NCBI RefSeq assembly: GCF_009696315.1
Contig: NZ_VUMG01000003.1
Coordinates: 310,001-374,000, forward strand
Reading direction: 5' to 3'
Length of the DNA stretch: 64,000 nucleotides
Source: Cutibacterium porci
Lineage (GTDB): Bacteria > Actinomycetota > Actinomycetes > Propionibacteriales > Propionibacteriaceae
The position numbers and the translations under genes were made by a program. This document shows, piece by piece, positions 54,667 to 64,000 of the stretch (position 1 is the first letter of the stretch; each line of letters starts with the position of its first letter). Below the pieces are notes generated by a model. That model had not been told where the DNA came from and did not search any database. It saw only the letters and a list, made by a program, of their open reading frames with translations.

Positions 54667-55863
54667 TCAATTCCTGTCGGACGTTCCTGTGACCTCGTCG
54701 CCGGGTGTGAAACGGTATTCGTCGCTGTGCTCACCGCGTGCTGCTAGAAGGGAGCGATGGGTGGGGGCGTCAGGGATGTCAGCTGGACGACCCTCAGCGA
54801 ATCCCTTGCGCAAATCGGGAAGGATCTCACCCAGCAGGTCCATCTGTTCCATGACCGTCTTCAGCGGCAACCCTGCATGGTCGACAAGGAACAGTTGGCG
54901 CTGATAGTGACCAACGTGGTCCTTAAACGACAAAGTCTCTTCAATGACCTGTTGCGGCGAACCGACAGTCAGTGGCGTGGCCGACGTGAACTCCTCCAGA
55001 CTCGGGCCGTGGCCATAAACCGGAGCATGGTCGAAATAGGGACGGAACTCACGTATCGCATCCTGGGAATTCTTGCGCATAAAGAACTGGCCGCCCAGCC
55101 CAACGATGGCGTCCTCGGGGCGACCATGACCGTAGTGGGCATACCGGACGCGGTATCTCTCAATCATCCGTTGGGTGTGGTCCATCGTCCAGAAAATATT
55201 GTTATGGAAGAACCCGTCACCGTAATAGGCGGCCTGCTCAGGGATCTCCGGAGAGCGGATCGAACCATGCCATACAAACGGCGGAATATCGTCAAGGGGA
55301 CGCGGGGTCGACGTGAATGACTGCAGCGGGGTGCGGAACTGTCCATTCCAGTTAACGACGTCATTTCGCCATAACTGATGAAGCAGATCGTAGTTCTCTA
55401 TCGCTAGCTTGATGCCGTCACGAATGTCACGACCGAACCAGGGATACACCGGACCAGTGTTTCCCCTCCCCAGCATGAGGTCGATCCGGCCTTCGGCAAG
55501 GTGCTGGACATAGGCATAGTCCTCAGCGAGCCGCACCGGATCGTTCGTGGTGATGAGCGTGGTCGCCGTCGACAAGATGATCCGCTGGGTCATTGCGGCG
55601 AGGTGCGCCATCAGCACTGGCGGGTTAGCCGGAGCCACGAATGGCGGGTTGTGATGCTCCCCGGTGGCGAAGACGTCGAGACCGATCTCCTCGGCTTTGC
55701 GAGCCAGAGCGACGGTGTTCTTAATGCGCTCGTGCTCGGTGGGGGTACGACCTGTGGTCGGATCGGTCGTCACGTCCCCGATGCTAAAAATGCCGATCTG
55801 AACAGGCACCCGACTGGCGTTGGCGGACGCGGTGTCGGCGTGAGGTTGGGCATCGGTGCTCAT
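54667..55863 (-). CDS. Luciferase-like flavin-dependent monooxygenase
   Basis: A 398-residue TIM-barrel enzyme of the LLM class. IGLDVFATGEHHNPPFV and LATMTQRIILST-like AAMTQRIILSTATTL segments hold the family's flavin site. RIDLMLGRGNTGPVYPWFGRD and FVDHAGLPL-like FLVDHAGLPL close the barrel. It matches the CE1758-type family of corynebacteria that pairs with a dedicated FMN reductase, which follows directly. The substrate of this pair is not known to me. Confidence 0.85.
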   Translation of the reverse strand: MSTDAQPHADTASANASRVPVQIGIFSIGDVTTDPTTGRTPTEHERIKNTVALARKAEEIGLDVFATGEHHNPPFVAPANPPVLMAHLAAMTQRIILSTATTLITTNDPVRLAEDYAYVQHLAEGRIDLMLGRGNTGPVYPWFGRDIRDGIKLAIENYDLLHQLWRNDVVNWNGQFRTPLQSFTSTPRPLDDIPPFVWHGSIRSPEIPEQAAYYGDGFFHNNIFWTMDHTQRMIERYRVRYAHYGHGRPEDAIVGLGGQFFMRKNSQDAIREFRPYFDHAPVYGHGPSLEEFTSATPLTVGSPQQVIEETLSFKDHVGHYQRQLFLVDHAGLPLKTVMEQMDLLGEILPDLRKGFAEGRPADIPDAPTHRSLLAARGEHSDEYRFTPGDEVTGTSDRN

Positions 55864-55947
55864 ACGTGCGCTCCTTAATCATCGACTCTGATAGTTGATG
55901 TGACACCTACCCTAACGTGACGCCGATTCCGTCTATTCCCGCCAACC

Positions 55948-57267
<1,320 letters not shown>

Positions 57268-57368
57268 TTACCTCTGGTTGCGCCGGGTCATGCCACTGCA
57301 CAACCAGGCACACTCTACGTGTCCCTCACGACACGAAAGATGCCAGCCCGAGCGATCAGTGGTGGCGT

Positions 57369-58280
57369 TCAGGCTCCGATTGCGCCGCCACCTACTTCAC
57401 CGTCATCGTCGTCAGGCGGCAGCGCCGACAGCTCCATGAGATTCAGGCTGGCTCCCTCCAGCGGAAGACGAGATGCCAGCGGCCCGAAGTGTGGGTCGCT
57501 ACGGTGACCGTCGAAATTGATGCGCTTATATCCGATATCGTCGGCCCAGCTGATCACCGACGACATTGCTGAGGCAACGGCCTCGTCCCCAGAAGGGGTG
57601 TCAGCCTGCACGGTTTCCGCCACGACCGTCGGGTTTTCGTCGACAAATACGAAAGCCACCGCCGCAGGTTGACCATCGACGAGTGCGACACGGGTAGCTT
57701 CGGCGTCGAGGTCTTCCAACTCCTGGCGCAGCGCCTCGTGAGCCGCCTCGCTATCGTCGACCGGCGACCACGATTCATGCATCCACACGTACATCTGCTC
57801 CCACAGCGTCTCAAGTACGCCGGGGGCCAGGGCCGCGCCCGAAATGGCACCACCCGGGCCGAGACTGACCTCCGCCAACTCCTCAATCGCTCGGCCAAAA
57901 TGGCGGCGAGGCAATTCAAAGGGCGGGCAGGATGCGTAAACCTCTCCGCCAAGGGAAAGTATGAAGCTTTCGGCATCAGAGCCAGCGATCGCCTTCGTTG
58001 CCAGCGGACGGTGCACTCGCTGCTGGATCTGGCGTACCAGCCGGGTACCAATCTGACGGCCCCGAGAGTCGGGATGAACCTCAACGTCAATGAAACGACG
58101 AGTGCGGTGGACGACTGCCAACCACGAAACCGCATATCCGACGATTCGGTTCTCGTGTAGAGCAACCCTGGCGACAACGTCCGGGCGGTCTATGCGATCA
58201 ATCAAGGAGCCAGGCTCTCCAAACGTGATCACCTTGACGTCTTCTGGCCGCATATCGCGGAAAACAACGTGCTCGCTCAT
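57369..58280 (-). CDS. GNAT-family acetyltransferase
   Basis: A 303-residue protein whose N-terminal half has the acetyl-CoA motif VEVHPDSRGRQIGTRLVRQI near residues 72-92. The second half (about 160-300) looks like a further GNAT-like fold without a clear CoA loop (AALVDGQPAAVAFVFVDE). ATG 58280 follows AGGAGGG. It is divergent from the GntR gene with 117 bases between. Two-domain GNATs occur in mycothiol synthesis, but the motifs do not fit MshD well. Substrate unknown. Confidence 0.8.
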   Translation of the reverse strand: MSEHVVFRDMRPEDVKVITFGEPGSLIDRIDRPDVVARVALHENRIVGYAVSWLAVVHRTRRFIDVEVHPDSRGRQIGTRLVRQIQQRVHRPLATKAIAGSDAESFILSLGGEVYASCPPFELPRRHFGRAIEELAEVSLGPGGAISGAALAPGVLETLWEQMYVWMHESWSPVDDSEAAHEALRQELEDLDAEATRVALVDGQPAAVAFVFVDENPTVVAETVQADTPSGDEAVASAMSSVISWADDIGYKRINFDGHRSDPHFGPLASRLPLEGASLNLMELSALPPDDDDGEVGGGAIGA

Positions 58281-58397
58281 GTCGCCCTCCTGGGTCTGGC
58301 CACGCCTGTGGCACCGCTGTGCCTCTATTCTTCCGTCTTTTGCCGTCGCGCGCCGCCTAAGCTGCTTATCTGGTGTCGTCACCATGGCGTCCATGCC

Positions 58398-59162
58398 ATG
58401 ATTAACGGCATGTCAGATGCGAACGACGCCGTCCACTTAGCCGATAATCTCAATCCGGCGGCTCAGCGGATGTTCGAATGGATTCTCTCCTCAGACCTTG
58501 CCCCCGGGGACCCCATTCCGATCGAGCAGGAGCTCGCCTCCCAGTTTAGAATGGCCCGTGGCACTGTCCGTGAGGCAGTGCGCGAATTGCGCGCGCTAGG
58601 AATCCTCGAGGTGCGTCGCGGTCTGGGTACATACCTATCGACGGCATCCGCGTCGACGATCAGGCCCAGCCTCGTGTACCGGAGCGTCAAACAGGTCACC
58701 TGCGACGAAACCGGCACCAAGGACTTCACTGGGCTGCGGGAAATGGTGGAGGTCCGTGCCCTTATGGAATGCTCGCTTGTCACCGAGGTGACCGGTCACA
58801 TCGGCGACGACACCGGACGTGCCCTACATGCCCTGGCGGCTCAGATGGACGACCCCGAACGCTCCGCCACCGCAGACCGCCAATTCCACCGCCTGTTATA
58901 TGCGGATATGGATAACCAGCTTGCCCGAGAACTCATTGACGTTTTTTGGGACTCCTTGAATCTTGCTGGGTTCATGCTTCCACCCGCCAATACGATGGTG
59001 GCCACCCGACAGGCACACGACCTCATCGCTGACTGCGTCACCGGCCATGACCCCCAGGCCAGCCGTCAGGCCATGTGGGATCACTTTGCCGCCATCCGGG
59101 AAAGGCTGGCAGGGACACCCCATAGCTCGGGTCGCGCGCCTCACACCCACCCGTCAGCCTGA
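58398..59162 (+). CDS. GntR-family transcription regulator, FCD subfamily
   Basis: A regulator of about 254 residues. Residues 25-85 are the winged HTH (PIPIEQELASQFRMARGTVREAVRELRALG, then EVRRGLGTYL). Residues about 110-240 are the FCD ligand domain with its metal-site pattern (LREMVEVRALME, ADRQFHRLLY, HDLIADCVTGHD). Start choice is weak: ATG 58398 or 58410, neither with a good ribosome site. It converges with the nan operon, whose promoter has a palindrome. Control of nan genes by this protein is plausible since FCD regulators (NanR) often do so, but is not shown. Confidence 0.87.
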   Translation: MINGMSDANDAVHLADNLNPAAQRMFEWILSSDLAPGDPIPIEQELASQFRMARGTVREAVRELRALGILEVRRGLGTYLSTASASTIRPSLVYRSVKQVTCDETGTKDFTGLREMVEVRALMECSLVTEVTGHIGDDTGRALHALAAQMDDPERSATADRQFHRLLYADMDNQLARELIDVFWDSLNLAGFMLPPANTMVATRQAHDLIADCVTGHDPQASRQAMWDHFAAIRERLAGTPHSSGRAPHTHPSA

Positions 59163-59243
59163 CGTTGACGTGCTCGCCTGAGATAGACCTTCCGCCATGT
59201 CCACTGCCAGGTGCCTACCGGTCAGGTCTTTGACCACGAGCAA

Positions 59244-59288
59244 AGGCCCCGCCCTCCCTTACGTATAACAAAGAGAGTGGCGGGGCCT
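59244..59288. terminator. Bidirectional terminator between gntR and nanE
   Basis: AGGCCCCGCC (59244-59253) pairs perfectly with GGCGGGGCCT (59279-59288), with CTC/GAG continuing inside. It lies between two converging genes. Confidence 0.8.
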
Positions 59289-59307
59289 CGGTGTGAGAAG
59301 GTGAGCG

Positions 59308-59997
59308 TCACCTCAAAGCGTCGCAGAACCACCCGGTAATCGAGGTCGGGTGGGTAATCGCGGTCCCCACGACGACGGCGTGGGCACCCAGGTCCATCGC
59401 ACGACGGGCCTGCTCGGGGGTGTGGATGCGACCCTCAGCAATGACCGGACGGCTGCCATCGAGCTTGTCAACGAGAGTCTCGATGGCCTCATAATCGGGA
59501 CCGTCAGTCTTCGGACGCTCCCCGGTATAGCCACACAGCGTCGTCCCAATGAGATCGGCTCCCGCTTCAGCAGCGAACAGGCCATCGTCCACCGAGCCGC
59601 AATCGGCCATGACAACGACGTCGTACTCCTGTTTGAGGCCCTTGATCGTCTCGGCCAAGGAGAGTCCGTCGGCACGATCCCGCCGAGTGCCGTCGAGGGC
59701 GACGACGTCGGCACCAGCAGCTGCCACGCACCGGGCATGGCGCAGCGTTGGGGTGATGTAAATGCCCTCGTCACCCTCCTTCCAGATGCCGATAACGGGG
59801 ACGTTAACCCGCCCTTTGACAGCGGAAACATCGGAGAGCCCCTGGGCGCGCACCGCCACCGCTCCCCCGGTCACGACAGCACCCGCCATCTGGGCCATCG
59901 TCTCGGGGTGACGAAGCGGCTCCCCTGGGTAAGCCTGGCAGGAAACCACAAGCCCTCCCGCCATGGAGGCGATGATCTTGTCGGTGAATCTGCTCAT
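59308..59997 (-). CDS. nanE: N-acetylmannosamine-6-phosphate 2-epimerase
   Basis: NanE turns ManNAc-6-P into GlcNAc-6-P. The 229-residue TIM barrel has GGLVVSCQAYPGEPL at the start, VPVIGIWKEG, the catalytic Lys region of that segment, VMADCGSVDDGL and a phosphate site AEGRIHTPEQARRAMDLGAHAVVVGTAIT. ATG 59997 has GAGGAGG upstream. It is the last gene of nanT-DUF4862-nanA-nanE. A ManNAc kinase gene (nanK) is missing here, so it must be elsewhere. Confidence 0.95.
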   Translation of the reverse strand: MSRFTDKIIASMAGGLVVSCQAYPGEPLRHPETMAQMAGAVVTGGAVAVRAQGLSDVSAVKGRVNVPVIGIWKEGDEGIYITPTLRHARCVAAAGADVVALDGTRRDRADGLSLAETIKGLKQEYDVVVMADCGSVDDGLFAAEAGADLIGTTLCGYTGERPKTDGPDYEAIETLVDKLDGSRPVIAEGRIHTPEQARRAMDLGAHAVVVGTAITHPTSITGWFCDALR

Positions 59998-60029
59998 GCT
60001 TGAGTCCTCCTCAGCTTGATATCTGTTCG

Positions 60030-60950
60030 TCACGCGAGCTCGCCGACGCGACGCAGCACCTCTGCCACTCTCTCAACGTTGTCGCCGGCGAGGGTCGGCA
60101 TCGGCACAGTCATGGTGTTGGTCTCGATGACGCCCAAAAGTTGCAAAGCCGTCTTGAACGCGCCAACACCGGCAGCCGGGCCGACAACACCCTGCGGTGC
60201 GAACACGATTTCCATGAGCTCAGCAGCCTTGTCTTGCTCGGTGCGAACTCGTTCCCAATCTCCCTCACGATACGCCTTATACATGGCGACGTAGTTGGTT
60301 GCGTCAACATTGGCCAGACCGGGGACGACACCGTCAGCGCCTGACATGAAAGCCCCGTCGACGACGACCTCGTGACCGGTAAACAAAGCCAACGGAGAAC
60401 CTGCGGCACGATTAGCCAAGGCGAGACGGCGGAACGAAACATCATCTGCTGAGGAATCCTTGCACCCCGCGATGACGCCCTCGCGTCCCAACTTCATCAT
60501 CAGGTCGACGGAAACCTTGACATGCACACACACCGGAATGTCGTAGACAAACAACGGCAAAGCGGTGGCTTCGTGTAGCGCCCGGAAGTGGTTTTCGATC
60601 TCGGTGGGCCCGGTGATCGCATAGAAAGGCGCAGTCGCGACGACAGCGTCGACGCCAATGTCCTCGGCCTGGCGTATATGCCGGATGACGCGCAAGGTCT
60701 CGGTGTCGATGACCCCTGCCAACAGCGGAACCCGACCGTCGATAATCCGCTTGGCTTCGGCCAGCACTCGTCCGCGCATCTCGTCGTCAAAGAAAGCAAC
60801 TTCTGATGTGGATCCGAGGACGAAGAGCCCGTCCACGCCCTGGTCGATGAGCCGGTCAATGAGCTTCTGGTAGGACGGCACGTCGAGGTCACCGTCAGTC
60901 GTCAACGGGGTGACGACGGGGGGAATGACGCCGTGGAACTTCATGGTCAT
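60030..60950 (-). CDS. nanA: N-acetylneuraminate lyase (DHDPS/NAL family)
   Basis: A 306-residue class I aldolase. The N-terminal GVIPPVVTPLTTDGDLD, GSTSEVAFF (usual GSTGE), the Tyr in LFVYDIPV and the Schiff-base Lys in AGCKDSSADD fit the DHDPS/NAL superfamily. Neighbours nanE and nanT make sialic acid cleavage the best call; a divergent keto-acid aldolase stays possible because the sugar-contacting loop is not diagnostic by eye. ATG 60950 has AAGGA; an ATG at 60998 overlaps the previous stop (ATGA) and is the alternative. Confidence 0.85.
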   Translation of the reverse strand: MTMKFHGVIPPVVTPLTTDGDLDVPSYQKLIDRLIDQGVDGLFVLGSTSEVAFFDDEMRGRVLAEAKRIIDGRVPLLAGVIDTETLRVIRHIRQAEDIGVDAVVATAPFYAITGPTEIENHFRALHEATALPLFVYDIPVCVHVKVSVDLMMKLGREGVIAGCKDSSADDVSFRRLALANRAAGSPLALFTGHEVVVDGAFMSGADGVVPGLANVDATNYVAMYKAYREGDWERVRTEQDKAAELMEIVFAPQGVVGPAAGVGAFKTALQLLGVIETNTMTVPMPTLAGDNVERVAEVLRRVGELA

Positions 60951-60994
60951 GGTGTTGTCCTTCGTAGTGGTTGTGACAAGTGCGTTAATCGACG

Positions 60995-61897
60995 TCATGC
61001 TGAGGTCATAGCGTCACGGATTGAGGTGATCATGGTTAGACGCTGCTCGACAGTGGCGTCAGCGGGAGTCTGGATCTTGATGCCTTGGTAGGCCTGCAAA
61101 CCTTGAGCCGCGTCCATAAAAGACCTCACGCGATCAGTGGTCAGCAGGCTGGTAGGTTCGTCGTCTCGTAGTGGGAGGTGGGCGTCTCCCCAGGCCGGGC
61201 CGTACTGGGTGGCTTGCGGTCCAGCACCCGAAACCATCACTGCTCCGAGCAGGCCAGCACCGGCGAGCCGAGCAGCCTGACGAGCCGGCAAATCTGGATC
61301 ATGGGATTCCACAACGCTGCGCCCCCAGTTGATCGCTAAATGAACGCCACTGTCAGACGCGGCTGTGATCTCATCGTCCAGGCTGAGGAACTCCTTCTCC
61401 CCTGGACCAACTCCGCCAGCCGCGTCACAGTGTTCGATGACGGGAGTGAGTCCGGCACCTGCGAAGAGGCCAGAAAGCTCGGCCAGGGAAGCCTTGAGGG
61501 CGGTCGGCTCGGCGTGGTTGCTGGGCGCGGAATGAATCTCGACGAAGCGGACAACGCGGTGCCCGACCATCTCATGCAGGGATTGCACATCGCTGACCAG
61601 ACCGGTGACCCAGTCCATGGCCCGCTGACGGCCCTCCTCATCAGGGGAGGCGAGCCCGAAGTTAGGGTCATCAGCCAGGCGTCCCATCGTCCCTGGGATA
61701 GCGGTCACGACGCACTGGGCGAAGCGATCACGCAACTGGCCCGCCAGCCAGCGCGGATCGGCGTCAAGACCGTCGCGGTAAGGAATCTCGATACCGTCAA
61801 CCCAGCCAGTCTCGCCGAGCCGCTGGTAGAAATCCTCCCGATCAGCAATGGTCTGCGGCATCGCGGCGTACGCGCCAACAATGGTGGGAACCGTCAT
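60995..61897 (-). CDS. DUF4862 protein, sugar-isomerase-like TIM barrel
   Basis: A 300-residue protein starting VPTIVGAYAAMPQTIADRE. Acidic and His residues spaced as in xylose-isomerase-like barrels occur: VRFVEIHSAPS, PVIEHCDAA, LAINWGRSVVESHDP, GAGPQATQYGPAWGDAH. This matches DUF4862, found next to sialic acid genes in actinobacteria. It overlaps nanT upstream by four bases (61894-61897), so they are co-translated. It may isomerise or de-lactonise a sialic acid form (inference); no function is known to me. Confidence 0.8.
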   Translation of the reverse strand: MTVPTIVGAYAAMPQTIADREDFYQRLGETGWVDGIEIPYRDGLDADPRWLAGQLRDRFAQCVVTAIPGTMGRLADDPNFGLASPDEEGRQRAMDWVTGLVSDVQSLHEMVGHRVVRFVEIHSAPSNHAEPTALKASLAELSGLFAGAGLTPVIEHCDAAGGVGPGEKEFLSLDDEITAASDSGVHLAINWGRSVVESHDPDLPARQAARLAGAGLLGAVMVSGAGPQATQYGPAWGDAHLPLRDDEPTSLLTTDRVRSFMDAAQGLQAYQGIKIQTPADATVEQRLTMITSIRDAMTSA

Positions 61898-63525
61898 GAG
61901 ATGCTCACTTTCTCTCCTGCGGATGGTGCGACGTCAGTATGAGAACCCTGGGAAATCGCGAGCTCCTCATCACCGTGTTCCATCAAGTCGGAGGGACGCA
62001 CATAGTCCGGGCGTAGTAATTTCTGCATTCGGTAGGGAAAGTTAATACCGATCAGAATGATGATCACCGCCGTGAAGGCAAACGACAAAGCGAACAGCGT
62101 CCATCCCAAACCCCAATTCGAAGGCAACGCACCACCAACTCCAGTTGCAGGATCTCCGGCTAGAGCAATGCCGAGGACCGGAGCAATAGCCCCACCAAGA
62201 GCACCAACGTTGTACGAGAAACCAAGACCAGCAGCACGCTTCTCAACTGGGAAGTAATTTGAGATGAATTTCGGAAGCAGGCCTGCGATTCCCTGGCCAA
62301 ACATTTGCTGGATAAAGATGAAGACGCCAAGTAAAACGATCCACATCACTGAGGAGTGCACCATATCACGATCAACGAGGAACACCGGAAGCACGAGGAA
62401 TTCTGATATAACGAGAGACACCCAGTACGCCTTACGGGTGCCAAACCTGTCGCCGATAAACCCGGCCATGATGCAACCAGCTGCAGCACCGAACGAAGTT
62501 GCGGTCACGAGGTTCGAAGCGGTGTCGCTAGCCAACCCTAAAGTCTGGCGATAGTACGTGGGCAGAAGAGCCTGGAGCGGCCACGAGTATAGAAAAGCGA
62601 CAAAGACCGTAATCATCACGGCTACACCAGTTGGCCACCGTGGACCCTCAAACTGCACCATGAAACACACCATGACGGCTGCAACAATGATCCATAGTAG
62701 GGCGAGGACGAAGTCAGAAACACCGCTCTTGAACAAGTAGATAACGATGAGACACCCGAACGCCGACAGAGCAAGAATGATATTAATGACGCTGCGCATT
62801 GCGGTGCGAGCGAAGAGCATCGTGAACATATCTGTCTTCTCGACGACTTCACCAGCAGCAACGCGAGCGTCCTGTTCTTCGCGCATTTTCGCGAAATCGG
62901 CCGTCTCGGGCAAGGCACGTCGCAGCCACAGCGCCAGCGCGATCGGGATAATACCTAGAGCGAAGAGAATCCTCCACGTATACGGTTCAGCCGTTGTGCC
63001 CCGAGTGACGCGTTCAATGAGAGCGTAAATTTGGGCTGTCATTCCAGCACCGATGGAAAACCCAGAAATAAGGAATCCCGAAGCCTTATTACGCAGTCGG
63101 ACCGGCCACGACTCGATGACGTAGGTCGCTGACGATCCGTACTCACCGGCCATCCCCATGCCAATGCAGACCCGAGCAACGAAGATAACCCAGAATGATG
63201 GAGCAACGGCGCAGACGACCGATCCACCAGCGTAAAGCAAGATCGAAATGACCATTGCCTCTTTGCGACCAGCACGGTCTCCAATTGCCCCCAGAAGCAG
63301 GCCACCAAACCACCGTGCGATAAAGGCAGCAGACACCAATGTTGCAGTGGCAGCCGCCCCGACGTGAAAAGTACGCCCGATCTCGGCGAGGACCAAGGTA
63401 ATCATGACGAAGTCAAATCCGTCTAACAGATACCCAATCCATGCTGCCCAAAATGATTTCCATTGCGTGCTGGTCAGCTCGTCACGCCATGTTCTCTTGC
63501 CCACAGTGGCATCGACGCTATTCAT
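61894..63525 (-). CDS. nanT: Sialic acid MFS transporter, NanT-like
   Basis: A 543-residue MFS protein, first gene of the nan operon. It shows LDGFDFVMITLVLAEIGRTF, the loop motif GAIGDRAGRKEAMV and GMGMAGEYGSSATYVIESWP, typical of the sialate:H+ symporters (SHS family). Two extra hydrophobic helices lie in the middle (about 235-285), giving fourteen, as in E. coli NanT. The C-terminal tail of about 50 residues is polar. The ATG 63525 follows GGAGA. Host sialic acid would enter by this carrier. Confidence 0.88.
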   Translation of the reverse strand: MNSVDATVGKRTWRDELTSTQWKSFWAAWIGYLLDGFDFVMITLVLAEIGRTFHVGAAATATLVSAAFIARWFGGLLLGAIGDRAGRKEAMVISILLYAGGSVVCAVAPSFWVIFVARVCIGMGMAGEYGSSATYVIESWPVRLRNKASGFLISGFSIGAGMTAQIYALIERVTRGTTAEPYTWRILFALGIIPIALALWLRRALPETADFAKMREEQDARVAAGEVVEKTDMFTMLFARTAMRSVINIILALSAFGCLIVIYLFKSGVSDFVLALLWIIVAAVMVCFMVQFEGPRWPTGVAVMITVFVAFLYSWPLQALLPTYYRQTLGLASDTASNLVTATSFGAAAGCIMAGFIGDRFGTRKAYWVSLVISEFLVLPVFLVDRDMVHSSVMWIVLLGVFIFIQQMFGQGIAGLLPKFISNYFPVEKRAAGLGFSYNVGALGGAIAPVLGIALAGDPATGVGGALPSNWGLGWTLFALSFAFTAVIIILIGINFPYRMQKLLRPDYVRPSDLMEHGDEELAISQGSHTDVAPSAGEKVSIS

Positions 63526-63566
63526 ACGCCCATCTCCGTTGATTGGTCGGGGATAACCCGTCGCGA

Positions 63567-63595
63567 TACATTGGACCTTGGATGTCCTATGTCAA
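63567..63595 (-). promoter_or_regulatory. nan operon promoter with palindromic operator
   Basis: On the minus strand TTGACA (63595-63590) and AATGTA (63572-63567) stand 17 bases apart. A 25-base palindrome (63568-63592) fills the space: outer arms ACAT/ATGT, inner arms GGAC/GTCC, 9 of 12 positions paired. It lies 42 bases before the nanT ATG. A repressor there would block RNA polymerase; the GntR/FCD protein encoded at 58398 is the nearest candidate. Confidence 0.7.
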
Positions 63596-63638
63596 GGATG
63601 AGCCGACGAGATCCTGTTGTCAACTTAATGGCGTCGAA

Positions 63639-63656
63639 GTGACGGAAAACCGTCAC
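63639..63656 (-). terminator. Terminator after the DUF3151 gene
   Basis: GTGACGG-AAAA-CCGTCAC forms a seven-pair stem directly after the stop (63659) on the minus strand. TTCG follows, with no long T run. Confidence 0.6.
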
Positions 63657-63658
63657 TC

Positions 63659-64000
63659 CTAATGATCAGACGTCTGCTCGTCCCCAAACCCCTCATCCAC
63701 CTCAACATCGACAGCGCCATCAGATGGCACCTCGTCGCCACGCAGTGCGTGCCAAGCTTCGTCGCTCAATTCCCGCAAAAGGGTGTCGGCGTCGTCAGAC
63801 TCATCCCCAAATCCAAGCCGCTCGGCTGCCATAGCCAGCGCATGAAGGCAACGGAATACGCCCTGGTTAGGAAGGTAGCCCCAGTCAACTGGCCCGTCAC
63901 CGTCCCATCCGGCATCGCGAAGTTGCTCAAACCCAAGGTCGCGACCGGTGCGAGCATAGGCGTATGCGGCGATGTCGGCGGCATCCGTGCCGGTCAGCAA
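63659..64000 (-). CDS. DUF3151 protein (5' end outside window)
   Basis: At least 113 residues are seen, running off the right edge; a TTG at 64000 is not a credible start. The conserved body YAYARTGRDLGFEQLRDAGW, GPVDWGYLPNQGVFRCLHAL is that of DUF3151, an actinobacterial family of about 130-150 residues. An acidic C-terminal tail (about 30 residues, DEVP...DEGFGDEQ) is longer than usual by eye. In mycobacteria this family is coded near purA and fba; here the nan block separates it from purA. Function unknown. Confidence 0.82.
   Translation of the reverse strand: MLTGTDAADIAAYAYARTGRDLGFEQLRDAGWDGDGPVDWGYLPNQGVFRCLHALAMAAERLGFGDESDDADTLLRELSDEAWHALRGDEVPSDGAVDVEVDEGFGDEQTSDH

Overview
The window reads as chromosome of a high-GC actinobacterium of the Propionibacteriaceae, most likely Cutibacterium (C. 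acnes or a close relative). The basis is gene content (DUF3073, DUF3151, a PurC-PurS fusion, PTS-type dihydroxyacetone kinase, a cobalamin riboswitch, OxyR with AhpC/AhpF, a nan operon on a host-associated actinobacterium), GTG/TTG starts and four actinobacterial tRNAs. The species call is inference; no rRNA or marker gene is present.

Layout. 1-2.9 kb: an ABC transporter (permease cut by the window edge, plus ATPase) behind a small secreted beta/gamma-crystallin-like protein, under a promoter covered by a DtxR-type iron box; the small gene has a G8 tract in its signal-peptide codons. 2.9-12.5 kb: menA, an MFS exporter, dhaKLM, a dCMP deaminase, a CDF metal exporter, an LDH-like 2-hydroxyacid dehydrogenase, a patatin phospholipase and a NagD-like phosphatase. 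12.6-15.1 kb: tRNA-Lys, an SH3b/NlpC-P60 cell-wall hydrolase, and tRNA-Glu, -Asp, -Phe. 15.3-19.9 kb: a sugar ABC importer, an alpha/beta hydrolase and DUF3073. 20-33.9 kb: purM-purF, an MFS protein, an M20 dipeptidase, a PabA-PabB fusion, purL, an MFS protein and aminopeptidase N. 33.9-37.8 kb: a compositionally different MFS gene between two gene-poor stretches, then an RclA-like flavoprotein.

37.8-44.8 kb is the accessory heart of the window. A secreted class A acid phosphatase carries a late frameshift. Divergent from it, a cobalamin riboswitch controls a secreted multidomain protein (alpha/alpha-toroid, SGNH hydrolase, PKD-like, thrombospondin type 3 calcium repeats) that is split by a one-base frameshift. 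It is followed, through ATGA overlaps, by a tandem array of four paralogous four-helix membrane proteins, with duplicated fragments of the TSP3 tail in front of later copies. Two of the four copies are broken.

44.9-57.2 kb: a BadF-type sugar kinase, purQ and a PurC-PurS fusion, ahpC-ahpF-oxyR with two OxyR half-operators one extra helical turn apart, purB-purD, a flavin monooxygenase/FMN-reductase pair, and purA. With purF, purM and purL this covers most of IMP and AMP synthesis in five separate blocks. 57.4-64 kb: a GNAT protein, a GntR/FCD regulator, and the operon nanT-DUF4862-nanA-nanE for sialic acid import and catabolism, with a palindrome filling the promoter spacer. The window ends in a DUF3151 gene. 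In mycobacteria purA and a DUF3151 gene lie close together, so the nan block looks like an insertion between them.

Limits: all family calls come from reading motifs by eye. Four or five frameshifts are visible, and from one sequence I cannot separate true mutation, phase variation and sequencing error.
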